Assembly (NCBI GenBank): GCA_958496175.1
Contig: OY292274.1
Location: 4,712,001 to 4,776,000, forward strand
Direction: 5' to 3'
Source of the DNA: Sisyra terminalis
Taxonomy: Eukaryota > Arthropoda > Insecta > Neuroptera > Sisyridae
DNA: 64,000 nt
Part shown: piece by piece, positions 50,693 to 62,500 of the stretch
How positions within the stretch are numbered: the stretch's first letter is position 1
Layout: every line of letters starts with the position of its first letter
Notes under the pieces: generated by a model
Database searches by the model: none
The model's input: the letters and a program-made list of their open reading frames with translations, nothing else
What the model was told of the DNA's origin: nothing
Translations under genes and position numbers: made by a program

Positions 50693-53600
50693 ATGAATAG
50701 ATTAATTGGCGGACTGTTACAACGAAGCAGAATCGTGAAAAAATGAATCGAGAAAAAAAGAAAGGACCAACATTGGACGCAAATGCCGCATCTTTAGCAT
50801 CTAAAGGGTTTGTATTAGTGCACTACGATGTAGGGGGATACTACGATTTTTCCGGCGCCACGATACTTTGACGCATTCTTATAGATCTCGATGAAAATAA
50901 AGAATACAATTTTTCAATATCTCACTTAGTTTCCGAAATATCGACCCGGCAAGACTACGATTCTTCCGGTGCCACGACCTCGACGAAAAAAAACGAAAAT
51001 GAAGAATAAAATCTTTCGATATCTCGCTTAGTTTACTAAATATCGACCCCTAAAAATGGAAAAAATAATTGATTTTTTAGAACTTTTTAGACGGATTTCT
51101 CAAGATTTTCATGAAAAAAGGGTGAATAATAACAACCGTAGCTCCATCAATTGTGAAAAAAAAACATAAAAAAGGGGTCCAGAGGCGAAGCCCCCTAAAA
51201 ACAGAAATAAAGTATATATTTATTTAATTTTGGCCTGACTAACTCGCGAATCAAATTAGAAACAAAATCGAACCGGCAATATTGCCAGATATGAGCGACG
51301 CTCCCCAACCCTCAACGGGACTTCGCCCCTGGAATCCTTTTTTATAGTTTTTTAGCATAAAAATAATTGGTGAAGCTACGGTTGTTATTATTCACCCTTT
51401 TTTCATGAAAATCTTGAGAAATCCGTCTAAAAAGTTCTAAAAAATCAATTATTTTTTCCATTTTTAGGGGTCGATATTTAGTAAACTAAGCGAGATATCG
51501 AAAGATTTTATTCTTCATTTTCGTTTTTTTTCGTCGAGGTCGTGGCACCGGAAGAATCGTAGTCTTGCCCGCTGTAGTAAAAATATAATAATAATAAAAA
51601 AAGAAATATGTTTCAATATCACATACAAATTGACTTATGGATATGTGTTGGGTACTTCTCTTGTATTTTGATGTAAATTAACATAGGTAGGAAACAGATT
51701 GTTAAGTTCTAGGATGTTTATTCTTTAATGCCGAAATTACTGAGAATCCAAATAATAATTTGTAACCAGCTAAACAAATTCCTAATAAGCACACTAAACA
51801 AATTCACTAATTTATTCAGCAATGAAGTATACAGCTTTTAGTCTAGTGACTCAACAGGTGCAGTATCACCCCCCATGGGCGCTGACATTATATCAACGGT
51901 TGTACATACAAATGAAGACTTAGAGAAAGACTATGATGTTCCCTTTAAGAATATTAAACTATTTTAAGGCTAAAGCAGAGATGTGTAAAATAGTTCCAAA
52001 AATATCCAGGTTGATCACATCGATGGTGTGGTAAATAATTAATAATGTTCTTGGGAACTTGGACTCAAATAATAAGATATTAAATTTTCAAATCATCTCA
52101 ACGTTTCGTTGGTATTTATTTCCAACTTCTCCAGGAGAACTAAAACAATAACAATACATGTTGTTCAACATGTTCTTTTTATGTATTTTTTGACATTGTT
52201 ATCTTAGTTTTATTCTGAACAGCGAAAATTAATTTATTTGTGTAATTTGGCTTTGAACAACATGTATTGTTATTATGTTTTAGTTCTCCTGAAGAAGTTG
52301 GAAATAAATACCAACGAAACGTTGAGATGATTTGAAAATTTAACATCTTATTATTTGAGTCCAAGTTCCCAAGAACATTATTAATTATTTGAAAAATATC
52401 TTTGAAGAATTTTCTATTTCAAATACAAAATAATTTTTCATTTTATATTTAAAATACTTAATGCAAAATACGTATTTTCGAAATACTTTTTATTCCTTGT
52501 TCTTTTCTTTATTTTATTAAATTTTTATTCAAACAAAGGATCAATAATTATTATTGTTAATCTCTCTTCCAGCATCGTTTTGCCAATGGAAGCCATAGTG
52601 ATATCGTCGAACTTAACATTTTCAATTTCTGTAGTTTGAAGTTTTAACCATATCCATATTAATAAATAATAGTTTAAATACATTTAAAAGGAAGATATTC
52701 TTTTGAAATTACTTAATGCGATATGTAAAATAATGCAAGGAAAGTCGATTGATAAATTATATTGCATTATATTTTTCTATATTTGAATTAAAAGTTAGTT
52801 TCAATACATAAATATAAATGAGTAATAAAATTAAACAATTACTATTGTATTAATTTAATTTTTACTCCATCGCTTTTTGTACATGCTGTAGGTACACGCA
52901 GTTAACTATTTAGACAAACTGTAATATACAATTTACTGTTTATTTATATCCATACATGATAGTCTATGACTAAAATCCACTTCTATATGGTAAATGTTTT
53001 CGACAACTATTTTTTTGAACAAGTGACCCATTCTGTATAAATAAGCAGTTAATTCATATATGTAAGATAAAAATTTGTATCAGTAGTAAATTGTGTATGA
53101 CATTGTGAAATACTATACAGAATGTATAATTAATAGTTTTTATGGAAAACAAAAAGTTGTGAATATTTTCTGTACTCTGATTAAATTAATATACATTAGT
53201 TTTATTGAAATGCCAATAGAATTTTTAATAGAAAGAGAATGATTTCAGATTATATAATAAAATTATACATAAAATAATCGGTATAATTTAAGAACATTTT
53301 AGATTAACATAATTTATAGTTAACCTTGTTAAAAACTGGCATTTAGAAACATTTTGAAATCGTTACATTTAAAATGCTTATAAGTTTAAATTGCTTCTAA
53401 TGGGTTTTTTACCTTTTAAAATGCCTTTTTTAACAATACGCCAAATAATAATTTTCACATTTTTTTTTTTAGATTTTTGCGACCTCAAAGAGAATATTCA
53501 CCTCCTACTGATATTCTAAGCGTCATAGACAACATATTTTCTACTACAATTGGCAAGGAACCCAGCCCGACTCTCATATTACCGTCTGAAGAAAGATGTA

Positions 53601-53914
53601 AATTTCTCATAGCATTATCTCGTGAAACAGGTCATTCTGTTCCCAATTCATTGTTAAGTTCTATCAAAACACTAGAGGATATCAAAACGTACTATTCAAC
53701 TCCTGTGAACACCACGTTACCTATAGATAAATTGAAAAAAATGCAACTACCTTCGAATCTACACATTATTGATGAGTATACCAGATTTAATCCCGACACT
53801 GATACAATGTTCAATGGCATCACCGCGTTTCCTGAAAGTTCAACACTCGTAACTGGTTTGAAATATAAAAAGAAATATCCAGGATATATAGCCATACAAA
53901 AATGGCCATTTTAA
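50693..53914 (+). CDS. mRpL50: Mitochondrial ribosomal protein L50 (mL50), with apparent frame break in exon 1
   Basis: mL50 is a metazoan-specific protein of the mitochondrial large ribosomal subunit. Exon 1 ends TLDANAASLASKG at 50807 (donor GTTTGT) and exon 2 is 53473-53914, reading FLRPQREYSPPTD, RCKFLIALSRETGHSVPNSL and LPSNLHIIDEYTRF, matching the YTPPED, FNLLAHLADDLGHVVPNS and LPPNLKI blocks of human mL50. The ATG at 50693 opens MNRLIGGLLQRSRIVKK, a typical Arg-rich mitochondrial presequence, but hits TGA after a run of six A (50738-50743). The conserved frame resumes with ATG at 50743, MNREKKKGPTLD. One extra A would join them. Either the sequence has a homopolymer error, a true mutation exists, or translation starts at 50743 without a presequence. 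Exon 2 alone is certain. The 2.7-kb intron holds foldback repeats. Confidence 0.88.
50834..51570. repeat. Foldback element, ACTACGATTCTTCCGG termini, with extra arm
   Basis: The segments 50947-51060 and 51455-51570 are inverted copies starting GCAAGACTACGATTCTTCCG. A third, diverged arm lies directly before them (50834-50946), suggesting one copy inserted into another. The interior has AGGGGTCCAGAGGCGAAGCC-like tracts, also inverted. The same family is at 57094-57664. It lies in the mRpL50 intron. Confidence 0.85.
52033..52390. repeat. Inverted repeat with hammerhead-like core
   Basis: The arms 52033-52170 and 52255-52390 pair almost perfectly. The right arm has CTGAAGA (52289-52295), GTTGG, a loop, CCAAC and GAAA (52316-52319), the same layout as the palindrome at 1567-1833 with different stem bases. 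It lies in the mRpL50 intron. Confidence 0.85.
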
Positions 53915-53920
53915 TTTAGT

Positions 53921-53926
53921 TTTATT
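53921..53926 (-). terminator. HEATR6 polyadenylation signal (candidate)
   Basis: AATAAA on the minus strand, 43 bases beyond the HEATR6 stop codon and only 7 bases from the mRpL50 stop. If used, cleavage falls inside the mRpL50 coding exon. Confidence 0.55.
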
Positions 53927-53931
53927 GGGTT

Positions 53932-53937
53932 AATAAA
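53932..53937 (+). terminator. mRpL50 polyadenylation signal (candidate)
   Basis: AATAAA 18 bases past the mRpL50 stop. Cleavage 10-30 bases further would lie near or within the end of HEATR6 coding sequence. Confidence 0.6.
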
Positions 53938-53968
53938 TAGTATAAAGATGTATTTAAAAATAAATTTG

Positions 53969-56900
53969 TTAACATGTGTTACAAAAAACTTGATGTATTA
54001 GTACAATATTATTTTTCACTTTTTCAGAACAGTTTGAGGCCATTAATTTATTTAAATTTGAAACAGCTAAAGCAAAAATGTCCGCCCGTTCTTGGAGCAC
54101 TTCTTGTAAACTTCTTTGTAATTGTTGCTTTATAACATCTGCGTGTAAAATAAAAGGCTCAATTGCAAAAATAAAATCGTCTTCTTTTGCAATCGATAAT
54201 AGATGGGCTAGAGTTAAACAAATCTAAAAATCAAATTCAAATGATAACAGATAATTAATGAACAATCATTGATTGATAATACTTGTTCAACCAGAGCTTC
54301 ACGATGTTTATATTCTTTAAAATCATCGATATGTTGTGAAACCTCTAATACTTGTAACAAACTTGACCAAACCGCATTCCAATGTGAATTATAGTATTCA
54401 CGTTTTGACGGTATCGATAATGCTAATGCTGCTTTTGTACGGACCTTAAGACATCAAATAAAACTCAACGGTTTTTTTTAAAAATCAATCAATGAATACT
54501 TACTTTAAAATTTCTATATTCCGTCATTGTTTTGACTAAAGCTGGAATAACTAAACAGTTCCATGTAATATTCAATGAATAAATTTGTTTATTTTTCAAA
54601 ATTTTTCCAATGGCATAACACGCATTCCATTTCACCTGAAATATTTCGATTTTTAAATGGCTTAAGACTAAAATAAATATACTTTACCTTCATATCTCGT
54701 CTAGTCAGTAAATTTTTAATGAGTCCATTAACTAGTTTATCTAAAATTGCATAATACTCGGGGTTTTTGAGTTGCTCAACAGTGGCCAAATGAAACAAAT
54801 TTCCAATAGCTCGGATAATATTGCATTTGATTTTGTCGTCTTGATTTCCTTCCAGAGAAATTTTTGCAATCTTCATGTACATTTGATCGGATAATTCGTC
54901 TATTAATTCGGATCTATTTTATTGCACATAAAAAATGTTTAAATTGTAATAAACTATCAAGAAAAAATATATCTATTAAAAAACAGGGACGCACGTATAA
55001 AGCATTGCACCCTTACTTTCTAAATATAACGTATACCAACGGTAAACGATGGCTTTTCAATTAGGAAAAACATAAAAATGCATATCACATAATAGGAAGA
55101 TAGCAAAATATGCAGATAGAAATTTACTTTCGAACAATTGGAAATTAACGATTAAGCAACGGCAACGATAATAAATCGAGTGAATGAGTTGAGTTAATCT
55201 TAACTTAAATATTATAGATTAATACAAAAATCGGCTCAAGTGTACTTTAGAACACCCACAATCTGGCATTATGGACCGATTTAATCGCGAATTAAATTAA
55301 AAACAAAGTCGAAAATGCAACATTGCCAGATTGTGGGTGTGGTAAAGTACATATGAGCCCAAAAATCTATTTTCAAATGATACCCAGGGCATATGCTCTT
55401 CCTACCCAGTCCTATACAATACAAGAATATACGTCTAAAATGAATTTGATAATTTTTTTTACCTATTAAGAACGAGAGCATCGGTCAAATTACTCAAACC
55501 CCAAGCGGCATTAACCCGTGGATATAAAGAGTTATCTTGCATTAATGTGATACAAGAGGCGGTTATGTCTTCAATTAACCCAAAATCATCCTGTCGACAC
55601 GCATCCAAAATTCCTCGCGTTAATGCCCGAATGGCAGCTCCTCGTACTAAATCTACTTGATTTCGAGTCGCCGAGAACAGAATCGTGATAAACAGCAACT
55701 GTGTCTTCCGCTAAAATAGTTTATAATTAAAATATATAAAAAAAAACAGTATTTTCTCTGCTTTCCAACCGATAAATTTTGAAATGTATTCGCTTGTAAA
55801 TTTCCAAGGCAATCACACGCTGTAATCGCTAGTTGAGATTGTTCATTTTCTATCGAATCTGCCATAGATGAAGCTAAAGCTTCCCAAAACATTATAACTT
55901 TATTTTCCAATTCTTCATCTAAAAAAAAAACAAGATATAGGTATTTATATTAGAAACTGATAATAAAATAATGTCTAATTAATTACTTTTCGTAGACTCA
56001 TTGAAATTTTTGAACGATTCACTTATATACTCAATAGTTTGACCAGTTTTTAGTTGAACGCCCGAACTATTATGTGTTAAACATTGCTTTAAAATACAGA
56101 CGATATCATCAAAATAAATTAACAATAAAAACATGTAAAAGCGACTCAAACTTCCAAGTAAATGCAAACATTTAATAATAATTAATGAAGGCTGATTTTC
56201 ATGTAACGTATAATCGACGATTAACGTCATAATCCATTCAATTTCTTCATTCATCTTTTCGATTTGAACATTTTCGAGTCGTACGACATTTTTCAACAGA
56301 ATAATTGCCTCTAACCGTACAGATTGATCAGGATGAACAGTTAAAGCACGCGTTTTTTGAACAATTGGTAACAAAAATTGACTCCCTAGTCGCTTATATG
56401 GTGTCGCATAAACCAAAGCCGAAAAACATCTAAAATAAATTAATGTTAAAGTTTTTTTACATAATACCAAGTAATAAAGGTACTTTAAGGTTTGCTTTAG
56501 TATGGAAGCGTTTGAATTCGTAAACAAATAAATAAAATCTTCGTGAAGTTTCAACAAAGTGGCACCCAAAGTTTCTGAAAATGTGGTGAATGATGTGATC
56601 ACTGTGCGGGGATTTTCAGCAAAAATCAAAAACGGTTTCGCTTTAACAATCAAATTTTCAATCGCATGTAAAGCAGCATAACGCACAGACCAAGAACTAT
56701 CACTGCGTATGCAATTGCGTAGCGATGGACTTCCAGGAAATATCAAATACGACCAATAAGGAAATAAAATCGATGGTTCAACATTCTGAAAAAAAAATGA
56801 CCAATAAAATTGATGAATTAATTTCTATCCGCAAATTGTTACACACTTCGGCAACTGTAATAATCAAACAAATGGCAGAACAACGAATATAGCTTTGCAC

Positions 56901-58662
56901 TATTCGTGATGAATCCCACTGTTTGTCGCCCACAGGTGGAAGTTTTGATGCACTTATTAAATCTTCCAATGATGAATTCAAAGTTGCATTCTTTTTTAAC
57001 ATCGAATTACTTTTCTAGAAAATAAAACCGTAATTATTTATACTGAACGGCTAAACACTCTTTTGAAATTTGTTGAATATTTAGTCAAAAAATGGGCAAA
57101 ACTACGATTCTTCTGGCGCCACGATTTAACGACGTATTCTTATAGATTTTGATGAACTAAAACGGAAAAAAATACAATTTTTCGATATCTTGCTTAGTGT
57201 ACGAAATATCGATACTTAAAAATTCATGAAAAAAAGGAAAGGCTTACAGCCGTAGCTTTACCATATTTTTTTTGTGCTAAAAACTTTAAACTAGGGGCCC
57301 AAGGGCGACGCCTCGATTTTTGGCAATAATGCATTTTCGATTTAATTTTTAATTTAATTCGCGAGTAAATCAGGCCATAATCAAATAAACATATCTAAAT
57401 AAACATATACATTTTTAAGGGGGTTTACCCCCTCCCCCCTCAAGCCTTACCAGGGCTTCACTCTTGGATCTATTATTTATACTTTTTTCAGCTCAAAAAA
57501 AGCTACGGTTGTCTTTAACTATTTTCTAACTAAGTATCCATATTTCATAAACTAAGCGATATATCGAAAAATTGCATTCTTCATTTTCGTCGTTCATTTT
57601 ATTTCGTTGAGATTTATAAGAATCCGTCGTTAAATCGTGGTGCCGGAAGAATCGTAGTATCCCCAACAAATGCAATAAAAACCATCAATTTAATGCCTAT
57701 ACCGCCTATACCATACCTTCGATTGACTCAAATCAATTGGCAAATTGATGCTGATTGGATTTAACTCGGTCAGACAATTATTGAAGGGAATTTGGGAATC
57801 AAAACTCATATATCGCCAGGCAACACTCAAAATTTGTCGTAGATATTTTGTTTCGAGCGATTGGGATTGAATTGTGTGCCGTAGTGATTGTAAACTATTT
57901 AAAATTACCTAATATTATTTAAAAAAAAAGTTTCTTAATTATGTTTTAATTAAGTCTAATTAAATTTATAAAGAGTACTTCACAAGACGGCTGGTTGGCG
58001 AGTAATAACGATAGCAACAATTCAACATAGTTTGCGATATTTACACCTTTAGTAATTAATTGCCTCGCAAATTCTTTGTATTGTTCAGAAAGACTTTCAA
58101 CTAAAAATCGATTTGGATCGACCGATGATTTTGGAATCTATAATGCATAACGCTTATGAATAGTTTTAGCAATTATTATTATTTTTACCTCAAATGTAAA
58201 ATCTTCAGTTTCGCAAAAATTAAATAAAAGATTAATGACGGAAAAAATTTCACTGTAGCATTGAGTTGAATGATCTAAAGCTGAAATCAACCAAACGAAG
58301 ATTTCCTTTATATCCTGAAAATTGGTATGAGATGAATTTTTGAAAAGATTATATATAAATTGACAAATTTTTCCGACTGCTTCATTGTTATCAAACGTAA
58401 TTTTCCCTGTTAATATTTCAATAACTTTTAGTGCATCCTGAAATGTTTTAACATTAAAAATTATTGTTGAAAATATTTTAATAATCGTTGAAGTTGTGTG
58501 GTGCAAATTTACCTTTATTTCAACATTGTTGGTATCTAAATTTAAAATAGAATTCAAAAAAAAATCGAGGCTCGCCTTATGATTATCATTTAAATCTCTG
58601 GCAAGAAATTGGATTATAAATACAATTTCTTCCGATGTGAACTCTAATTGTTTGCTGGACAT
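53969..58662 (-). CDS. HEATR6: HEAT repeat-containing protein 6, complete, 13 exons
   Basis: HEATR6 is a large alpha-helical HEAT-repeat protein conserved in animals; its molecular role is poorly known. Exons on the minus strand: 58662-58513, 58437-58189, 58137-57979, 57908-57717, 57014-56847, 56785-56484, 56429-55987, 55918-55770, 55710-55463, 54913-54688, 54635-54504, 54444-54283, 54223-53969. The total is 2835 nt, 945 codons with stop, all in phase. Diagnostic segments are SWSVRYAALHAIENLIVKAK, CFSALVYATPYKRLG, VIMFWEALASS, AAWGLSNLTDALVLN, KIKCNIIRAIGNLFHLATVE, DMKVKWNACYAIGKILKN and VRTKAALALSIPSKREYYNS, each in human order. The product is shorter than human (944 against 1181), mainly through loss of the linker after residue 250. 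The 75-nt intron 58438-58512 has no in-frame stop and could be retained. One acceptor (TTAAG at 54445) is atypical. It is divergent from GLE1 and convergent with mRpL50. Confidence 0.94.
55220..55368. mobile_element. MITE in HEATR6 intron
   Basis: The arms pair through AGAACACCCACAATCTGGCA and TGCCAGATTGTGGGTGTGG, with outer GGCTCAAGTGTACTTT and AAAGTACATATGAGCC. The loop is about 50 bp. It lies in the intron between HEATR6 exons at 55463 and 54913. Confidence 0.8.
57094..57664. repeat. Foldback element in HEATR6 intron, relative of 50834-51570
   Basis: The ends GGGCAAAACTACGATTCTTC and the inverse of GGGGATACTACGATTCTTCC are joined to inner arms with CGTATTCTTATAGATTTTGA and its inverse. 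The middle shows the same gene-free tracts as 51160-51330. The family therefore has at least two insertions in this window. Confidence 0.85.
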
Positions 58663-59524
58663 TATAATTTGATTTTTGTAAATAAGTTTAATGTAAAGGA
58701 CAATTATATATTTCTCTCTCGTAAATGGTGTAACGTTTCATTTTTATTTAAAACTTTTTCAGAGAATAAAAGTTACAATCTTTAAATACAAATTTGAATT
58801 ACTTTTTATTATGTATATTTAAGTTTCTTAATTATAATAATTACAGCCTAACAAAATAATAAATTTCTACAAATATTCGTAAAAAGAAATTAGTTTTTTA
58901 AATAATATAAAATATATTACTATTTAACTTTGACATGTAAATAGTCTATTTAACCGATTTAACTGGATTTAACCCATTTAACCTATATTTTCCTCATGTC
59001 ACTGTCAATTTGAAGAACTTCATGAACTTCAAAAGTCCCAGTCGACTTGAATATATATTAATGTTGTGTATTTATTTTGTGTTCTTTTTTATTGTTTAAT
59101 TTCCATATATTTCTTCTTTGTTGTACCAATAATCACGCATCAATTTTTTCCATACAATAAGTACTGGATTGAACTCATTGAACTATAACTGTCTATCATT
59201 GTCCAATTGTCTATAATCAATCAACGGTCCGGGTCCGTTTTACAGGTTTTACATTTTTTTAAATATAAAACTATTATAATTTCATTGAAAACCACTGATT
59301 TGCGAGTATTTCGAGTATTTTCAATCATGAAATGAAAGTTAAAAGCCAAAGATTCTATATCTTTTTTTATTCAATATAAAACAACACAGCATAACATTAG
59401 TTTAAAAATTAACAACAAATTTGTTAAGACTATTGAAGAAAAAATTATTTTTTAAGGTAAGTATAAAACAAATAATATATAAACACTAAAAAAAACATGC
59501 AAATATAATTTCTGTTCTTCCAGA
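58663..59524. promoter_or_regulatory. Divergent HEATR6 / GLE1 promoter region; GLE1 5' UTR intron
   Basis: The genes start back-to-back with 862 bp between start codons. The GLE1 5' UTR has a 67-nt intron, donor AAG|GTAAGT at 59457 and acceptor TTCTTCCAG at 59523, two bases before its ATG. No core promoter element stands out. Confidence 0.65.
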
Positions 59525-62500
59525 ATGGACGTTTCAATAGCATTCGATAAACTAAAACTTTCAGCCCTCAGTAAATCCAAGCACATAAACTCCTACATAA
59601 GATCAGTAACATTGGGTCCTAACGCTGAAATTTTGTCTCATACTCGACCACAAATTACTGTAACATTATCCCAACAAAATAAATATAATCAGTCTGACAA
59701 CAAGGAACCTAAACGCTTTACAAATAACGATGGATTTAAAACTTATAAATATAGCGCAGACAAAATTCAATTTGAGGCTGAAACACTACGACAAGAACAA
59801 GTTCGAGTACGAAATTTCCGGCTTAATTTTATTCAAGTTTACAACAAAAGTAATAAACAATTTCAATTTTTAGAAAGCAATAGCAAAAAAGGCCGAATTA
59901 TTACAGCAGGCTAGTATAAATAATCGATGCAAAACTATAGAAAATATGAAATTAAGAAAGAAATATCTAATCGAGCGACTCAATCAAGAGGAGCAAGAGT
60001 TGGAAAATGAAATGAAAACATTTGAACTGCAAACAAGACTTGAAAATGAAAAGTTGCAAAAACTAAATCAATTGCAGAAAGATGTAAACTAATTTTTTTC
60101 TGTTTCCTTGGAGTATGGTCGTTTTCTTCATGTAGAATCGAATTCATTTAGGGCAAGGTTTCTCAAAAAAATTGTTTATGTAACTGGCGACCTCACGTTT
60201 TTAAGCGTGTGGTAATTTGGTGTTTAATTTTCGTGTTAATTTTTTTTTCTCGAAAATGTAAATCTCTTGATATCTTTGTACTCTACTTTGATTGGGAGCT
60301 AATGGTTTACGGTCTTTTTATAAATGGTACCACCTAAAAGCAAAATTAGTCTATCTAATATCCATCTAATATAGTCATAGTCATAGTCCATCTAATTAGT
60401 AACTCATACATTTAAGATCCCATACAACCTAGCACAGTCTTCAGATTCTTCAAAAAGATGCCTTAAAGCAGTTCTGCTTCACAATAGCGGTTTCTATGCT
60501 TCCATCCTTGTCGGTCATTCCGTACACCTCAAGGAAACCTACAAGAACTTGGAATTGGTTCTTTACAAACTAAAATATAAGGACCTCGATTACCAAGTGT
60601 TTGATGATTTTAAAATCTAATAAATTAATAAATAAATTCATTGCTAGAAAACGTGACATTCTGTAACTAAATTAAAGTCATTTTCCGGTTCAGCACACCC
60701 AAAAACACAAGAATTACGCAGAAAACCCAAAACAGTTCTCATTTTTTTTGCAGACTTGTGTTATTAGTGAAGAAATCGACCATTTCCAAAAGATTTACAT
60801 TAATAATTTTAGTATCAATGTTCCTACTCAAACTACTTAGTCTTTGAATTTTTTTCTTTCCAAAACTGAAGAAATATTTTCATACATTACATACCTTAAC
60901 AATTTTCTTTAGCATTTCCCTCATTGTTTTATTTCTTATAATATTCTTTGATATTTTGTCTTTGAACATTTTTGTACCCCTATGCCTTCTTTAAAATATA
61001 AATAGTTTCTTGTTTTTAATAGTAATTAGTCTTATACAAAAAGCTGTTAATTTATATTTTAGAAAACATGTGAAAATGCTCAGAAACTTCAAGAAATGGA
61101 AAAGGAAAATGAACGATTAAAAATTTTAGATAGTTTATTACTTTTCCAAAAAGATTATAAAATGCGATGCAAAACAATAAACGATAATATTAGACAATTT
61201 TCGGAAGGTGGTGGAGATTTATCATTGATTAAAAAATTCACGGTCGAACAATCAGAACGGATGAAAAGTTGGGATGAAAATTTAAATAAAGTTATACACA
61301 CTTGCCAGGTACACAATAATAAATCTTATACGACAAAGAAGTATTTTCAATTATTTTTTCATTCATTAGGAAGGATCAATCAACGAATCGTTAATTGAAA
61401 AAGTCCAAAGCATCACAAAGGATATTAGCGCATTCAGCCAAAAAATTGCGAAAGAAATCGGTAAATAAAAAAAAAAAGAAGAAAAAAATCTTAATATAGT
61501 AATATTTGATTTTCGCAGAAATTTCCAAACAAGCAGCTGCTCTGCAGAAAGCCGAAGAGCAGAAAAGGCTGAAGGAGCAAGAAGCGGAAATTCAAAGAGC
61601 TCGAGCCGCCGCAGCAAGTCAAGCTTCCGAAAAACCAAAATCTCCAGTCACCAAAGTTTTGGCTGGTAAATTAATTCAACCAAAATAAGCCACGCAGAAA
61701 TAACTAATATAAAATAATAATTTTACAGTTGATACAGAGGAATTTGTTAGCCATATTTCAAAATTAAATTATGATCAATTAGAAACGTTTTGCCAAAAGT
61801 ATGAGGCTTCCTTTGCCGATTTTTTGACCGATGAGCGATTTAAAAAATATCGCTTTGATTTACAGAAGGCAATCAATATGCCCATCAATGCTATTACGGC
61901 TGTAAATGGGCAACATTTAACGGTAAAGTTTGTAGTATAGATTGTTATGTAACATTGATTAGGCTATTTGGCTTTAGGAAAAAATTATGAATTGCTAGTA
62001 TTTTAATAAATTAGAGTATATACTAGAGTGGTCCAAAAAAAAATTTTTTTTCAAGTGCTATTGTTTCAAAAGCTTCTCTTAGGCATAAAAAAAAATCCGT
62101 CAAAAGCGCAGCTTGATATCTCAATTCTTCATGAAGCTCAATAAATTTCTATTTTCCCATTTAAATAACATGTAAAATTTTTTTTTTACGTTTTTATCCG
62201 GTAAAACTAAGATTTTTTTTTAATTTGAATCAATTACTCGTGTAGGAAATTGAATTCTCTCCAAAAAAATACTCAAGTAATTTTTTCGTAATTCTAATGG
62301 GGAAAAAGTTATTGAGCTTTAAATACTCTCAATAAAAGAAAATTTAATCAGATGATTTTATAATTTATAAATTATATTATAAATAGTCTAGAGTTTGATA
62401 AATTTTGAAATAAATACATGCAATCACCAAAAAAGTTTTCAAAAAGTTGAGAATGATTTCAAATCCATGAATATTTATTAAATTATCTTGTAATATTGTA

